From contig SMSO01000037.1 of NCBI GenBank assembly GCA_004764695.1, forward strand, positions 3,718,337-3,782,336: a stretch of 64,000 nt of DNA. Direction: 5' to 3'. Origin of the DNA: Schizochytrium sp. TIO01 (Eukaryota; Sar; Bigyra; Thraustochytrida; Thraustochytriidae). Positions within the stretch are counted from its first letter, which is position 1, and each line of letters starts with the position of its first letter. Shown in pieces: positions 54,222 through 64,000 of this stretch. The notes below the pieces were generated by a model. It did no database searches. It saw only the letters and a list, made by a program, of their open reading frames with translations, and was not told the origin of the DNA. The translations under genes were made by a program, and so were the position numbers.

Positions 54222-57200
54222 ATCAAGATTCTTTCTCCATGCCAGAGCAAAGACACTCCACGCAGGCCAAACTTGCTGATCTGCACTCAGCCATATCGCT
54301 GCCACAAATATTTGTTGCAACTGACGGTGGCGGCCTGGAAACACCATGGTACGCGGCCCACTCTTGACACTCTCGACTTGATGAAAAGATCCTTCTTGTT
54401 AGAGTAGGAGCAGTATTATGCAAATAGGTAGCACTTTGACAAAAGAAAATCCCGCTCTGATAACAGAAAACAAATAGGCGAACAAATAAAAATAATGTGA
54501 TAAAAGCATCAATAGTCTCAAATTCAAGTCTAAAAGATCATGCTGGCCGAGGTACCAAAATCGTCAACACGGCAGTGATGGCAAGGGCGAGAGTGGTGGC
54601 GAGTTGAGTTGTCTCTAATTAAAAGACAAACATAAAATATACTTTCACCAATGGGAGTCTCTTCAAGTGAGTTGGTGAAGAAGATCCATTCTCCACTCGG
54701 CGCTGCTTCTCAGTAGCTAGCGAGCTAGGCTAGCTAGCCAGAGGTTATTCCTACAAGTCCCTTTACTTGGTTCAAAACTCAAGTCTTAGGTACTGAAATT
54801 ATATATCTCACCACTCTGGCAAATCGTTCTTTAGTTAGAAACCCCTCCCTCAACCTGAGTACGAATGGCCTTTTCTGTTACTTCGAGTAAGTTGAAGTGC
54901 TGCCATTCAAGTTCTTCTTACCTTGCTAGCTACTACCTGCCTAGCACAAGATACCAACCTGCTTTCCAAGCCGCACGTTTGTACAGTCTGATTGTTCGTA
55001 CATGCACTGTGATGACTGCTGGAAGCCGAGCATCGAGATCTCTTCGCAACGACTGTAGCTATTCTTCACTTCGGTGGCCTTTCTCAGTCTCTGTCTCCTC
55101 GCAGGCCAGAGTCGCCAGGAGGGCTCTTCGCGATAATCTCATGGATTGTCGCGAAGGTTTCGCTGCTCTGGCTGAGGCGGCTCAGGGTTGCGAGTTCTTC
55201 GAAAAAATCGCGACACTCCGCTGGAGGTGGTTGGCGACCTCAAAACCGCTGCTCCGACTACAGGCTGCTTACTCCGAGCTCCTCTCTGGCGAGCTCCGAG
55301 CGCCGTTGCAGTCAGTATGTATGTACGCATTTAATTATAAAGACGGACTCGCTTTCCCAGACTCGAATTCTGAGATCTTCAACTACTTCAATTCTGCGCA
55401 ATTCTGCGATCAGCCATCAGGTTCGCCGTTCTCTCCCTCTCTGGTTCCCGTTCTCTCTCCCTCGCTAGTAAAGGCTATTTTTTTGCTTTGTTTTATTTCA
55501 TTTTATTTCATATTTTGTTCATCTCTCACTGCCTAACTCGTTCTCTACGTCACTGACACCTCCACAGAGAAAGCAAGCAGGTGACACAGAGTTAGAAGAG
55601 CTTGCAAACCTGAGTAGAATCAACACTCCATTCAGGCCTGCTGGGCAGGGCTTTTGCAGTGCTCGCGTCAGTCTCTGGCAGGGCCTCTCATGAATATTCG
55701 TCGGCAATCATGATGGAGCGGAACTAGGTTTCATGCGCACGCTCAGGAATGGGCAACGGTTCAACTACGTTCAATTCGGGAGAAAGAGAGAGGAGAGAGA
55801 ACAAAGCGCTTGGAGATCCCTTAAGCTGACTGGAAAGAGATCAAAACAGAGATGGCTTTTTAGGAGCTGCTCTAAGAGGGATGGATGCAGAAAGAAGACC
55901 AAGTTTGGGCCGAGGTCCTTCCGCGGACCGGTCATCGAGCGGGCGTGACTGGCAGGCTAGGCCCTGTCACCATCCCTCGCTCAATAGTTGAGACTTTTGG
56001 CCATAAGCATTGCTTGCGTCCTCTTAGCCATCTCCTCAAATTGCTTTGGAGTTCAATATCTTAGTCGATTTCATGTTCTCTTTCGTGATAATATGAAGAG
56101 GAGTAAAAGGTTAAATTTGCACTTCGCAGGTCTAGGTACCTACCTGCCCACCTGCTGCTCTACCCAAATTCTAGAAAACGAAGCATCTTTAAGACGCAAG
56201 AGGTTCTATTTGGGAGCTACTTTTGCTCTGATTCATCAAATATATTGGTCAGAGCAAATGATTTCACCCTCGAATCATACATACTTATTTCCTGTTTCTA
56301 AAAGGTGTTACTTTTCATTGTTACTTAAAAAAATAAAAATTCTTCAAGTTGAAAAAAGTACCTAGCTTAACTCGTAGTAAATGATTATTTGTGAACAAAA
56401 GAACTAAGTAATAGCACTACTAGAAGTCCATATAGTACCCAATTAGAAGGTGCTAGGACTCCGGGGTTCCTGACTGCGACGCTACAAGAGTCGGCGCGGT
56501 TCTGCTGGGCTTGCTTACCAATGATCTTCTACGAGCAGCTTGGGGTGCCTAGGAGGCTGCTAACAACACTCAGGAGCTTGTAGACTCCTTGCGGTGCAAG
56601 CCTGGCAATCAATGTAACTATAGTTTTGGTATTCTTAAAAGTTTCGTTAACCATTGTTTTGAAGACTGTGAAAAGGATGATGAGTTTTCCAAGATACAAC
56701 TTATATCTGACATGCATTCATCGTTTCAAATTTTGATCATTTCGCCTTGGCAAGAGCTGCCAACGTTGGAGAATGTGTAAATCCCTCTACTCAAAGTTCA
56801 GAACCGCCTGGACGATCGTGAATCGCCATCATGTGCAATCTTGAGAAATTTAGTTCTCCTGCACCGCTGATCTCCAAAGAAAAATATCCTCCTCAACTTT
56901 TGCGGTGCAGCACGTGCACATACTATTTTACTCTATACGATCGATATTTATTCACGTGCGAGGTAGCTAACATTGGAGGCATCGAGCATGTCGTTTCCAG
57001 CATTTGTTCGCACGCTCTGTAATATATTCGTACTATTTACTATGAGCTAGAGTTTTAAAAGCCCAACTACTCCTAGCAGTAGCTCTTCTGCCAAGGCCCG
57101 TGCACCCGTGATTTTGCGGCTGGCCCTCGGCGTGCCGCTGGTCTGCACAAGCTTTGCATTGGTGCTCCGCGTGCACAACTAGCTGGCCGAGAGGCTTTTT

Positions 57201-58137
57201 CATCCGGCTACCGTGCTATTGGTAAGCTTTGCAAGAGAAAGAGCAATTGGTCTTGATCTCTCGCAGGTTGTTCGGGAAGCTCAGGCACGCAGCAGCGGCC
57301 TTGAAATGTCGCTCTCATGACAAAACCTTGATCCATCTTTTGATCTCTTTGATTCGCTGCCTAGGCACTACGTGTAGCTATATCCAATAAAAAAGATTAA
57401 AAGAGTCACTTAAACTGAAAAAATGAAAATATCCTAGCGTTCCCAGATACGAGTTTGCTAGAGGCCAGTAATGGAGGTGATGCAAGTGTTCGGATTGTTT
57501 CCTCGTAGCTCCAAAGATCCTCCACTCAAGTTTGTCACAGGAATGTAGGTACCTACAGTACCTGTGAATTAGAAGGACGTAGTATTAAAACAAAAACAAC
57601 TTCCTCGAGCCTAACAAGTGAAGAGAGTAATTAAGATCAGCGCGTTATTGCACATTACGCAAACCATGGTATCAAAGCGAGTCGTTCTCCGTGTTCTTAT
57701 GTAACAGGGAACTTACTCTTCATCAGCTCTCTCAGACTGGTCTCCTGCTTTTTCCAACCTTCGAATTGCTTATGACACTAGTAGCAGTTTATTCGCTTGA
57801 CTGCTGAGAGAATAGAAATCGATATATACCCTCCACGTAGTCCTAGGGCCGAGGTCAAGATCCACGTCAAGCCCTCAGCACGTTTTGATCAGCAGCAGAA
57901 GTATGTGTAAATCATAGTTTCTCATCCATCATAATGATCCGTACAGATAAAGGCGCCTCGTTTCCTTCGTTTCTCTCTTTTCCTTCGCTCTTTTCGTTCT
58001 CTTTGGCGTAATTCTCTTTATAAGTATGACTTTAAAGTATCAGTCTCAGTCTCAGTCTCAGTATAACAATTATAAGCAAAAGCAAGTGAGCGAGTGAGCG
58101 AGCGAGTCGATGGATGATCAAGATTCTCGAAGGAGCG

Positions 58138-58190
58138 CGCACGCACGCACGCAGGCAGGCAGGCAGGCATGCAGGCAGGTAGATAGACAG
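58138..58190. repeat. GCAC/GCAG tetranucleotide array
   Basis: Four GCAC units pass into seven GCAG units with one GCAT interruption, then GTAGATAGACAGG. Just before it is a GAGC/GAGT stretch at about 58086-58107. Confidence 0.88.
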
Positions 58191-58436
58191 GCCGCCCTTG
58201 CCAGGCAAGGACGCTTGCTTCCGGAAGCCACCGCGCCGCTCGAGTTCGCCTTCGCTAATCTCTCTCTCTCTCTCTCGTCTTCGTTCGGTTTCCTGATTCC
58301 AGGAGCGACTGACTGCCTGTTCTCCCTCATCCATGCAAAAGAGAACTTGAAACAAAACTAAACAAAACTAACTAAACAAAGATCTTCTTCTTCTCCTTCT
58401 TCTGCCTATCACCCAAATATTTGAATTAGCTAATCA

Positions 58437-58487
58437 ATCTTTTCTTTTCTTTACTTTACTTTTCTTTTCTTTTTCTTTTCTTTTCAA
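58437..58487. repeat. (TTTTC)n-like pyrimidine array
   Basis: Units of TTTTC and TTTAC repeat about ten times with small changes. Confidence 0.85.
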
Positions 58488-59254
58488 AGTCTAAAACAAA
58501 TTATATCCATGCTGCCTACTACCTCCCTACCTAGCTACCCGTACCTACCCGAAACACTTCCACTTTGGCCTAGCCTCGCAGTAGCACCTCCTACCGCCTC
58601 GATCCAACCAACCCCCGGGTCAGCCAACCTCCTCGATAGTCTCTCTCTCTCTCACTCTCAGTCTCACAAATGGAGACACAGTCCAGCAGTCCCGCAGAGG
58701 GATTGAGAGGAGATCTCGAGCTGGAGAAGGGAAGGCTGATCGATATTGGTTGGTGGGCGGGCGGGGCGATGGACGGCTGGAGCGGCTGGAGAGGCCTCTC
58801 TGTGCGGGTGGCGGGCTTGGCGGCCTTTGTGCGAGTTCTCACCGGCTGAGAGGCCTCCGGGCGGTCTGGAGCGGGCGAGACCCGCGCGGTGGGCCTCGGC
58901 GAGGAATTGGAGGCGCCCCTCAGTGATGTGAGGGGGGTCGTGGGAGGGCGCCTTTGCACCCCCCCTGGCGGGAGCGGCGCCCCTCAGGAGAGGGGCTTGC
59001 GCTCCCAGGAGGAGGGTAGGCTGCGAGTGGCGGCGCGGCGCGTTAGGAGGCAGTGGGGCCCTCACAGCGCCCACTGGGCGAAATTGGGCGCGATTTGTGA
59101 GGGCGCCCTCCGAATTTTCAGAGAAATCGCGGCGCAGGACCGATCGATGCGGAGAAGCAAACCAGCAACTCGAGCTCCAAACCAAAACCTCAAAAGCAAA
59201 CCTCAAGCACCCAAGCAGCTTTTCAAGCAAGCAAGCAACTCTACATCAAGAAAA

Positions 59255-59494
59255 ATGGAGGCCGCCCCCGTCGTCGATAACAACCTCGAGTCCGTCAACA
59301 ACGACGTGACCGTTGACACCAGCAAGGTCGAGGCCGCCGCCGCCGTCGAGGCCACCTCCCCCACCGCCGCCGATGCCCAGGTTGCCTCTGACGAGGCCGA
59401 GGTGACCGAGGTCGCCCAGGCCGACGAGGACTCCGAGCAGGTCGAGCAGACCGAGGAGGCTGACGAGCAGGAGGAGGAGGAGGAGGAGAACTAA
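59255..59494 (+). CDS. Small acidic, disordered protein with highly biased codons
   Basis: The ATG at 59255 (context AAGAAAAATGG) opens 79 residues. The protein is almost entirely Ala, Glu, Val, Asp, Ser and Thr, with no aromatic residue, no cysteine and a Glu-only run near the end (EEADEQEEEEEEN). It must be intrinsically disordered. Codons are nearly all G/C-ending (GCC, GTC, GAG, GAC), as in the 114-residue gene at 17.4 kb, which suggests strong expression. The open frame reaches back to 58889, but the upstream part looks like translated G+C-rich leader (RRRVRR, PPGGSGAP) and lacks the same codon style, so I choose the downstream ATG. I do not recognise a family; possible roles such as histone or ribosome chaperone tail are guesses. 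Confidence 0.75.
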   Translation: MEAAPVVDNNLESVNNDVTVDTSKVEAAAAVEATSPTAADAQVASDEAEVTEVAQADEDSEQVEQTEEADEQEEEEEEN

Positions 59495-60355
59495 GCTGAC
59501 TTCCTCGCGCCCAGACACATCTGTTGCTAGCTAGCTACTAGCCTCGTGTTCAAGCCGAGTCGAAGAAGTATACCTCTTATTTGCTTCCTCACTTGCTATC
59601 TACCTCTTTTCTGAATTCTGATTCTTTGCCATCGATGAGCTCTTTTGAATAACAAAATCATTTGTCAACCCTTCCGGACTCTTCTTCTTCTTGTTCTTCT
59701 TGATCGATCTTCTTGTTGCTTTTACAACCCATTTCTTGATCTTCATGCATACAGCAGCAGCTATCTTCACCCTGAGCGGCGGCTTCCAAACGCTTACGCA
59801 TAGGCTTCTTTGTTTTACTTTCTTCGTTTTACTTTCTTGGTTCTACAGTTTTGGGGACTTGTTTGCTTCATTCTAAGTCCTGCATACATTTACTCTTAGT
59901 AGTAACACTATGTAGGTCCTACTGAGCACAAGGTCTTACACATGCACGGATAGCACTAGAAGATACTTAGTGAATATTATTAGGAGAAAAAGTCACTTAC
60001 GGTGGAGGCACATCATGATGATTGCGCGGCTGAAGTAAGTACTGAGAGCCAATGTGACGTGATGGCTCAAGACAATAGACAAATGGAAATTGGCCGCTCA
60101 TTGGGTAGTGTGCTCCAAGATTTGTCTTCGGTGCAGTCTCCGTTTGAAAAAGCAACGCGAGATATATCAAACCATTTTAACTAACCTCTGGCGAGGATCA
60201 AAACTTATGTAAGGTGTGCAACAAACAAAGCAAGCATGAAATATATCTTTTTAAAATTAATAGTATGGATACAATTGTTGTTCTGTCTGAAGGCCTAAAG
60301 AAAAAATAGCAAGCAATAAAAGAAAAAGCTGAGACCATCTCTATTGATACATTGT
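59495..60355. other. Convergent 3' spacer between the acidic protein and PIP kinase genes
   Basis: 861 bases without a supported gene. It begins with CTAG words at 59528-59541 and a TCTTCTTCTTGTTCTTCTT stretch at 59681-59700. Confidence 0.65.
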
Positions 60356-62467
60356 TTAACAAAATACTTTTGCTTCGACAAATTCAAGCAAGCGCCGACG
60401 ATAGTCTACAGGCTGAATGCTTGAAATGTTGGTATCGGACGTTGTGATCCCTTCTTCTGCATAATCAAAAGATGCACCACATCCGATGCAACTGACTTGG
60501 ATAACTTTCTCTGATGGGCCATCTACCGAGACTTTGTTGTATTGAAATTTACAGTATGGGCAAGGTACTTGAACCTCACCTCCATTCTGACGCCCCCTTT
60601 GTAGGTAACCACTAAGTGGAGACAAAATTGAGGTTTTTACAAATCGCTCAGCTTGTTTGTACATGTCATATTCTTGAAGTATATCAATAATGCCAATAAA
60701 GTAGACTCCAGTCGGGGTAGGTAAACCACCATGATATGTCTGCCAGCGTGTGCGGCGGATGGGAAAGTGACCTTCATCATCCTCACCAGGGGGATGCGTG
60801 TGTACCCCAATGAGGACACTGTAGTCCATTAGTTTGTAGCGAGCCAGCAGTTGCGTATCAGCCATTATCTGTGCAAGAAGGGCAGCCCGTGTGGTCTCGT
60901 TTCTTAACTCAATCGGGGATTTCCAATTCAGGTCCTTCAAGGTGGGTAATGAACCCTTTTTCTCCATCGACTCTCGCTGCTTCTCCAAGGAGACAAATCG
61001 GTTTGCTGTCGATCCCTTTAGGTCAAAGACCTTCTCAACATCTAAAGGGGAGTCGACAACATTTGTCATAACTAAGCAGTGTACAGGAGGTTTCCCAGGC
61101 CAAGGACAAACCTTGAAAAGACACAAAAATCGGGGGAGGAAGGAGTCTGGATTCTCAAGCATATGCGTAAAATAGTCAGGCAACAATCTGCGTAAAACAA
61201 GCATTTCTGCCTTCGGAACTGTCTTCACCACAAAGTGCTTATCGGCACTGAAAAAGAAGAGGCTATCAGATCGACCTCCAGTGTTTTCCCGTGCGTGAAG
61301 CTCGTGCTCAAAAAGGCTTTCACAGAAGAAATCCTCATCAATACCAAAGTGAGCTCGAAGCTTCTTCATTGCTAGCGGTGCATATATCGATAACAAGGAC
61401 TCGTCAGCTTCTCCAGTCCGCACGCGGTTACTGCGATCCACCGCAAGCAGTTCGTGGAGTGGCACAGGGTCAAGCCACGATGCTGGTTCTTGCTCATCTT
61501 CATGTAAAAGTACTGCACGTTGCAGGGCGCTTCGCACACGCTTCTCGGATGTTCCTGATTCTACTGTATCTGGACGAATATACTGATGAAGTTGCCCGAG
61601 GCCATACTTCCCTGCTTCCCAGAGACTCGCCAAAGCTCCATTGCTTGCTTGGTCTGCTTCATCAGGTACATGGATACCTGCAGCACGCAAGGCAGCCTCA
61701 ATCTCAACGCTGTTCTCAAAAGTGCAATCCTTGCAAGTCCAGCTTACTTTAGCCTTTTCTCCATCTGTGGTTCGAAAAGTAGACGGGTCTTGAGGGACTG
61801 GAACCAGCGCTTGCAAATCGCATGCTTGGCAAATAAAAGATATCCGAGCGGGTGGCACTTTAGAATGCTCACAGCCATAACGGCGCCCAAGTCGATAAAG
61901 GGTGTCCCCGTTCTTTGCCTGCGGGTGACGAGAATATGGAACAGTATTCACCACATCAACATCAAGAAGTTCTTCTTGCAGAATTTGGAGAGCCTGCGCT
62001 TCATCTGCCGACCATCCTCTAGATATAAACTCCTTCACAAAATCTTTGCCCGTAAAGCTCGCACCGATCCATTTAGATCCAACTTGCTGGGTTTTGGCAA
62101 TTTCTAGCACTTTCCGCAGCAAATCTTCAAAAGCTCGTGATTTCGTCGCTAGCTCCGCAACCGGAATTCTCTCTGCTGCATTTTCGGAGCAACAGGATAG
62201 TTCCGCATGCGAGTCGCCATCGTTGATTGGCCAAGCAGCTGCAACGTTTCGTGAATTGCCGTGTACTGCTCCATAACCCTCAATCTCAAGATTCTCTCCA
62301 GGTGGCAAACTCACGAGTCTCACCTGAACATCATCCACATTTTCCACATTTCCGTGTTCGCCCACCTGGCGATTCTCTTCTAGCAGGTTTTTCGGGCTCT
62401 CGCACGCAGCACAGGAACTGGCACTTGCATCATTTGAAAGCGTGCACGTTCCGCAAGTCCAGGCCAT
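60356..62467 (-). CDS. Phosphatidylinositol-phosphate kinase with RanBP2-type zinc finger and DEP domain
   Basis: One exon, 703 residues. Order: a RanBP2-type zinc finger at 2-27 (WTCGTCTL, C5, C8, C19, C22); a DEP domain at about 112-195 (SFTGKDFVKEFISRGWSADE); a four-cysteine unit with C213-x2-C216 and C245-x2-C248, the second half (WTCKDCTFEN) again RanBP2-like; a PIP kinase domain at about 340-620; and a C-terminal zinc ribbon (C636, C639, C660, C663). The kinase has the VVKT lysine K415, the DLKGS motif (482-486), MDYSVLIGVH (547-556) and IGIIDILQEYDMYK (591-604), all PIP4K/PIP5K/Fab1 hallmarks. It should phosphorylate phosphatidylinositol phosphates at a membrane. Which ring position is not certain: I cannot read the activation-loop specificity residue with confidence. 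The zinc-DEP arrangement recalls Fab1/PIKfyve, which carries FYVE and DEP but is much larger and has a chaperonin-like domain that is absent here. Confidence 0.92.
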   Translation of the reverse strand: MAWTCGTCTLSNDASASSCAACESPKNLLEENRQVGEHGNVENVDDVQVRLVSLPPGENLEIEGYGAVHGNSRNVAAAWPINDGDSHAELSCCSENAAERIPVAELATKSRAFEDLLRKVLEIAKTQQVGSKWIGASFTGKDFVKEFISRGWSADEAQALQILQEELLDVDVVNTVPYSRHPQAKNGDTLYRLGRRYGCEHSKVPPARISFICQACDLQALVPVPQDPSTFRTTDGEKAKVSWTCKDCTFENSVEIEAALRAAGIHVPDEADQASNGALASLWEAGKYGLGQLHQYIRPDTVESGTSEKRVRSALQRAVLLHEDEQEPASWLDPVPLHELLAVDRSNRVRTGEADESLLSIYAPLAMKKLRAHFGIDEDFFCESLFEHELHARENTGGRSDSLFFFSADKHFVVKTVPKAEMLVLRRLLPDYFTHMLENPDSFLPRFLCLFKVCPWPGKPPVHCLVMTNVVDSPLDVEKVFDLKGSTANRFVSLEKQRESMEKKGSLPTLKDLNWKSPIELRNETTRAALLAQIMADTQLLARYKLMDYSVLIGVHTHPPGEDDEGHFPIRRTRWQTYHGGLPTPTGVYFIGIIDILQEYDMYKQAERFVKTSILSPLSGYLQRGRQNGGEVQVPCPYCKFQYNKVSVDGPSEKVIQVSCIGCGASFDYAEEGITTSDTNISSIQPVDYRRRLLEFVEAKVFC

Positions 62468-63413
62468 TGCGTGAGGACAGCTTCTGTCAAAATGCGTTCT
62501 GCTGCCAACGCAAACTATGAATGTCTCAGATCATCAGAATCAATCAAACGAACTCGAAGACCAAGATTGTTCTCTCTTTCTCATCCTTCGATCTGTCTCT
62601 ATTTTAAATATTACAAGAACATATTATTTGCAATCGTACTTCATGTTGAACACTTACATTCGTTTATTAAAGCCACCTCTTCTAGATGCATTCATATTAT
62701 TTACAAAGAATCAAAGTCTTGCAAGTTTCCTTCTTTTCTTTTCACAAATTTTTATTCATCATGAAAAGGTGTAGGGCACTTTGCAAATGAATTTTCCCCG
62801 AAACAGTATTATGTTGATATAGTTTACACACCTTCGGTGGTTATATTTCTCTCGAGTGCTCCCCAAGGGTGGAGCAAAACATATATCTTAGTGCACAAAT
62901 GTTAATTTGCCGATAAAGGGAGGATGTTCCGGTCGCTTGTCTAAGCGGTGTTTGCGTGAATCTATTTTAAACGCAATACCTTCCTCTGTGACGCGTGCGC
63001 TTTCCGCACTCGTTCGCTTCCTTGCTCACTCGCTCAAGTACCTACCTTTGCGAAGGCTGGAACACGGAGGCCGAGAAGACTAGTCGGTGCTGGCTTGGCA
63101 GCAAATCCACTTCACTGTTGCTCACAGGCACCTCGATCTGCTGGTGCTGTCTGGTGTGACGTGGAAAACATAGATTGCCTCCTGAGAAAACCTGTCACAG
63201 ATACTGTGTAATTAACAAGAAGCAGTTCATACGTGCTTTCGATTTGTGAAGCACTCATTGATTGCAGTTATCGTGGCAATCTTGAAACTAGAAACAGTCA
63301 GTGTCAGCGAGCGCAGAGCAAACTTGCTTATCTCGTCGCGCAAGGTTTTCATCGCAGCACGTGGAGCTTAGATTCGTTCTTTGGTTTCACTCTAGATTCA
63401 AAAGTATATCACT
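62468..63413. other. Divergent promoter region, PIP kinase / VMP1
   Basis: 946 bases lie between the two start codons. No gene is supported. The right part, from about 62,930, is more G+C rich and contains a CTCACTCGCTCAAGTACCTA stretch. Confidence 0.65.
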
Positions 63414-64000
63414 ATGGGTAAACCTAGCAAGGAGGAGGTGACAGCCTTCAAGACCCATCTTGCAGAGAAACGCGCAAACCTAACGCTACTTCAAGATCCC
63501 AGCACCACATTGGTTCTGTTCTTTAAAGTCACTGTTGATTATGTCATCTACCTCATCAAGACAATCTTCACCTCGCCACTCTTTTGGGGTATTGGCACGA
63601 TTCTTGGTGGTGGTTATGGTTACCTCCGTGCTACAGAAAACCCCTTGGCAGACGAGATTGAACGCAACACAGAATTTGTCGTCTGGTGGGTTGGTCTTGG
63701 TGTCTTGAGCTCGATTGGTTTGGGATCTGGACTTCACAGTGGTATTCTCTTCCTCTTTCCACACATCTTCAAAGTAGTCATGGCCAGTAAGCGCTGCCCA
63801 AGCATGAACTTTGAGTCTCTTTGCGACATTTGGTTCAAGGAATGCAGCATGGAGTGCCAAGACTCTACTAGTGAGACCGGTGGTCCTCAGCCCGAGTTTG
63901 TGGATGTTCTTCTGCGATGCCTGGTGCCTGCTATTCTGTGGGGTGCTGGTACCGCCATGGGTGAGATCCCCCCTTATGCAGTCTCCCGTGCTGCGTACCT
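63414..64000 (+). CDS. VMP1: Vacuole membrane protein 1 homologue, 5' part only
   Basis: The ATG at 63414 opens a frame that stays open to the window edge (195 codons plus two bases). Signature parts are those of VMP1: a helical N-terminus (KEEVTAFKTHLAEKRANLT), a membrane region FFKVTVDYVIYLIKTIFTSP, then GLGSGLHSGILFLFPHIFKV (VMP1 has GLGTGLHTFLLYLGPHI), a loop with cysteines, and LWGAGTAMGEIPPYAVSRAA (VMP1 has GIGTAIGELPPYFMARAA), the conserved core of the VTT/DedA-like domain. VMP1 is an ER multi-spanning lipid scramblase needed for autophagosome formation and ER-organelle contacts. The C-terminal half is outside the window. It lies head-to-head with a PIP kinase gene. Confidence 0.93.
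   Translation, partial: MGKPSKEEVTAFKTHLAEKRANLTLLQDPSTTLVLFFKVTVDYVIYLIKTIFTSPLFWGIGTILGGGYGYLRATENPLADEIERNTEFVVWWVGLGVLSSIGLGSGLHSGILFLFPHIFKVVMASKRCPSMNFESLCDIWFKECSMECQDSTSETGGPQPEFVDVLLRCLVPAILWGAGTAMGEIPPYAVSRAAY

Larger units (their letters stand above)
48414..59254. other. Long gene-poor region
   Basis: In 10.8 kb I find no gene that I can support. Several ATG-led frames over 150 bases occur, the largest on the plus strand at 54865-55536, but none carries a recognisable motif or clear coding bias. Simple repeats occur at 52615-52651 (TTAC), 54205-54221 and 50541-50571 (CTAG words), 58042-58062 (CAGTCT), 58138-58190 (GCAC/GCAG), 58260-58279 and 58639-58658 (TC) and 58437-58487 (TTTTC). 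The last kilobase, about 58,700-59,200, is strongly G+C rich and leads into the next gene; it is probably its promoter and 5' UTR. Confidence 0.5.

Noticed and set aside
54865..55536. ATG-led plus-strand frame of 223 codons
   Set aside because: It has Ser/Leu-rich, irregular composition, ends in a TTTTATTTCATTTTATTTCA repeat, and shows no domain. It remains the best of the poor candidates in the 48-59 kb desert.

Overview
This is a nuclear genomic window from a protist. Its protein genes are long, mostly intronless or with one or two short GT-AG introns, and are separated by intergenic DNA crowded with tetranucleotide and pentanucleotide microsatellites. Three features point to a flagellated stramenopile, most likely a thraustochytrid (Labyrinthulomycetes): a cilium inner protein (CFAP45), a short motif (valine-x-phenylalanine ... 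IREM ... GGPPIGI) that I associate with stramenopile proteins of unknown function, and the domain fusions seen here. The taxonomic call is inference; no rRNA or organelle sequence is present to settle it.

Layout. 1-8.6 kb: one three-exon gene on the minus strand for a DEP-SANT-C2-glycosyltransferase fusion, then a repeat-rich spacer with one exon-like fragment. 8.6-12.6 kb: a U2AF65-like SR/UHM splicing factor (plus), with a one-base break in its serine run, convergent with a 334-residue nuclear-looking protein of unknown function (minus). 12.6-21.5 kb: a long spacer with the densest microsatellites of the window and one small intact gene (114 aa) with highly biased codons. 21.5-31.3 kb: an ABCG half-transporter (plus, two exons), a large receptor-like tandem kinase/pseudokinase (minus), and CFAP45 (plus). 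31.8-41.2 kb: an SKI3/TTC37 homologue with two short upstream exons (minus), a MED4-like Mediator subunit (plus), and a secreted acidic, cysteine-rich protein (minus). 42.9-48.4 kb: an 1826-residue protein of unknown function with a likely SUMO-interacting motif, a 26-residue tandem repeat and two PiggyBac-transposase-like zinc ribbons. 48.4-59.2 kb: a spacer of nearly 11 kb without a convincing gene. 59.2-64 kb: a small acidic protein, a zinc-finger/DEP/phosphatidylinositol-phosphate kinase, and the 5' end of a VMP1 gene that runs off the window.

Genes mostly alternate in strand, giving divergent pairs with possible shared promoters (receptor kinase/CFAP45, SKI3/MED4, cysteine-rich protein/zinc-ribbon protein, PIP kinase/VMP1) and convergent pairs with short 3' spacers. 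Functions are mixed: RNA processing and decay (U2AF-like, SKI3), transcription (MED4), lipid signalling and membranes (sterol-type glycosyltransferase, PIP kinase, VMP1, ABCG) and signalling (receptor kinase). I see no operon-like cluster, CRISPR array, tRNA, rRNA or complete transposon. The strongest candidates for undescribed biology are the zinc-ribbon/SIM protein at 42.9-48.4 kb, the receptor with an active-type kinase followed by a pseudokinase, and the DEP-containing fusions of lipid-modifying enzymes.
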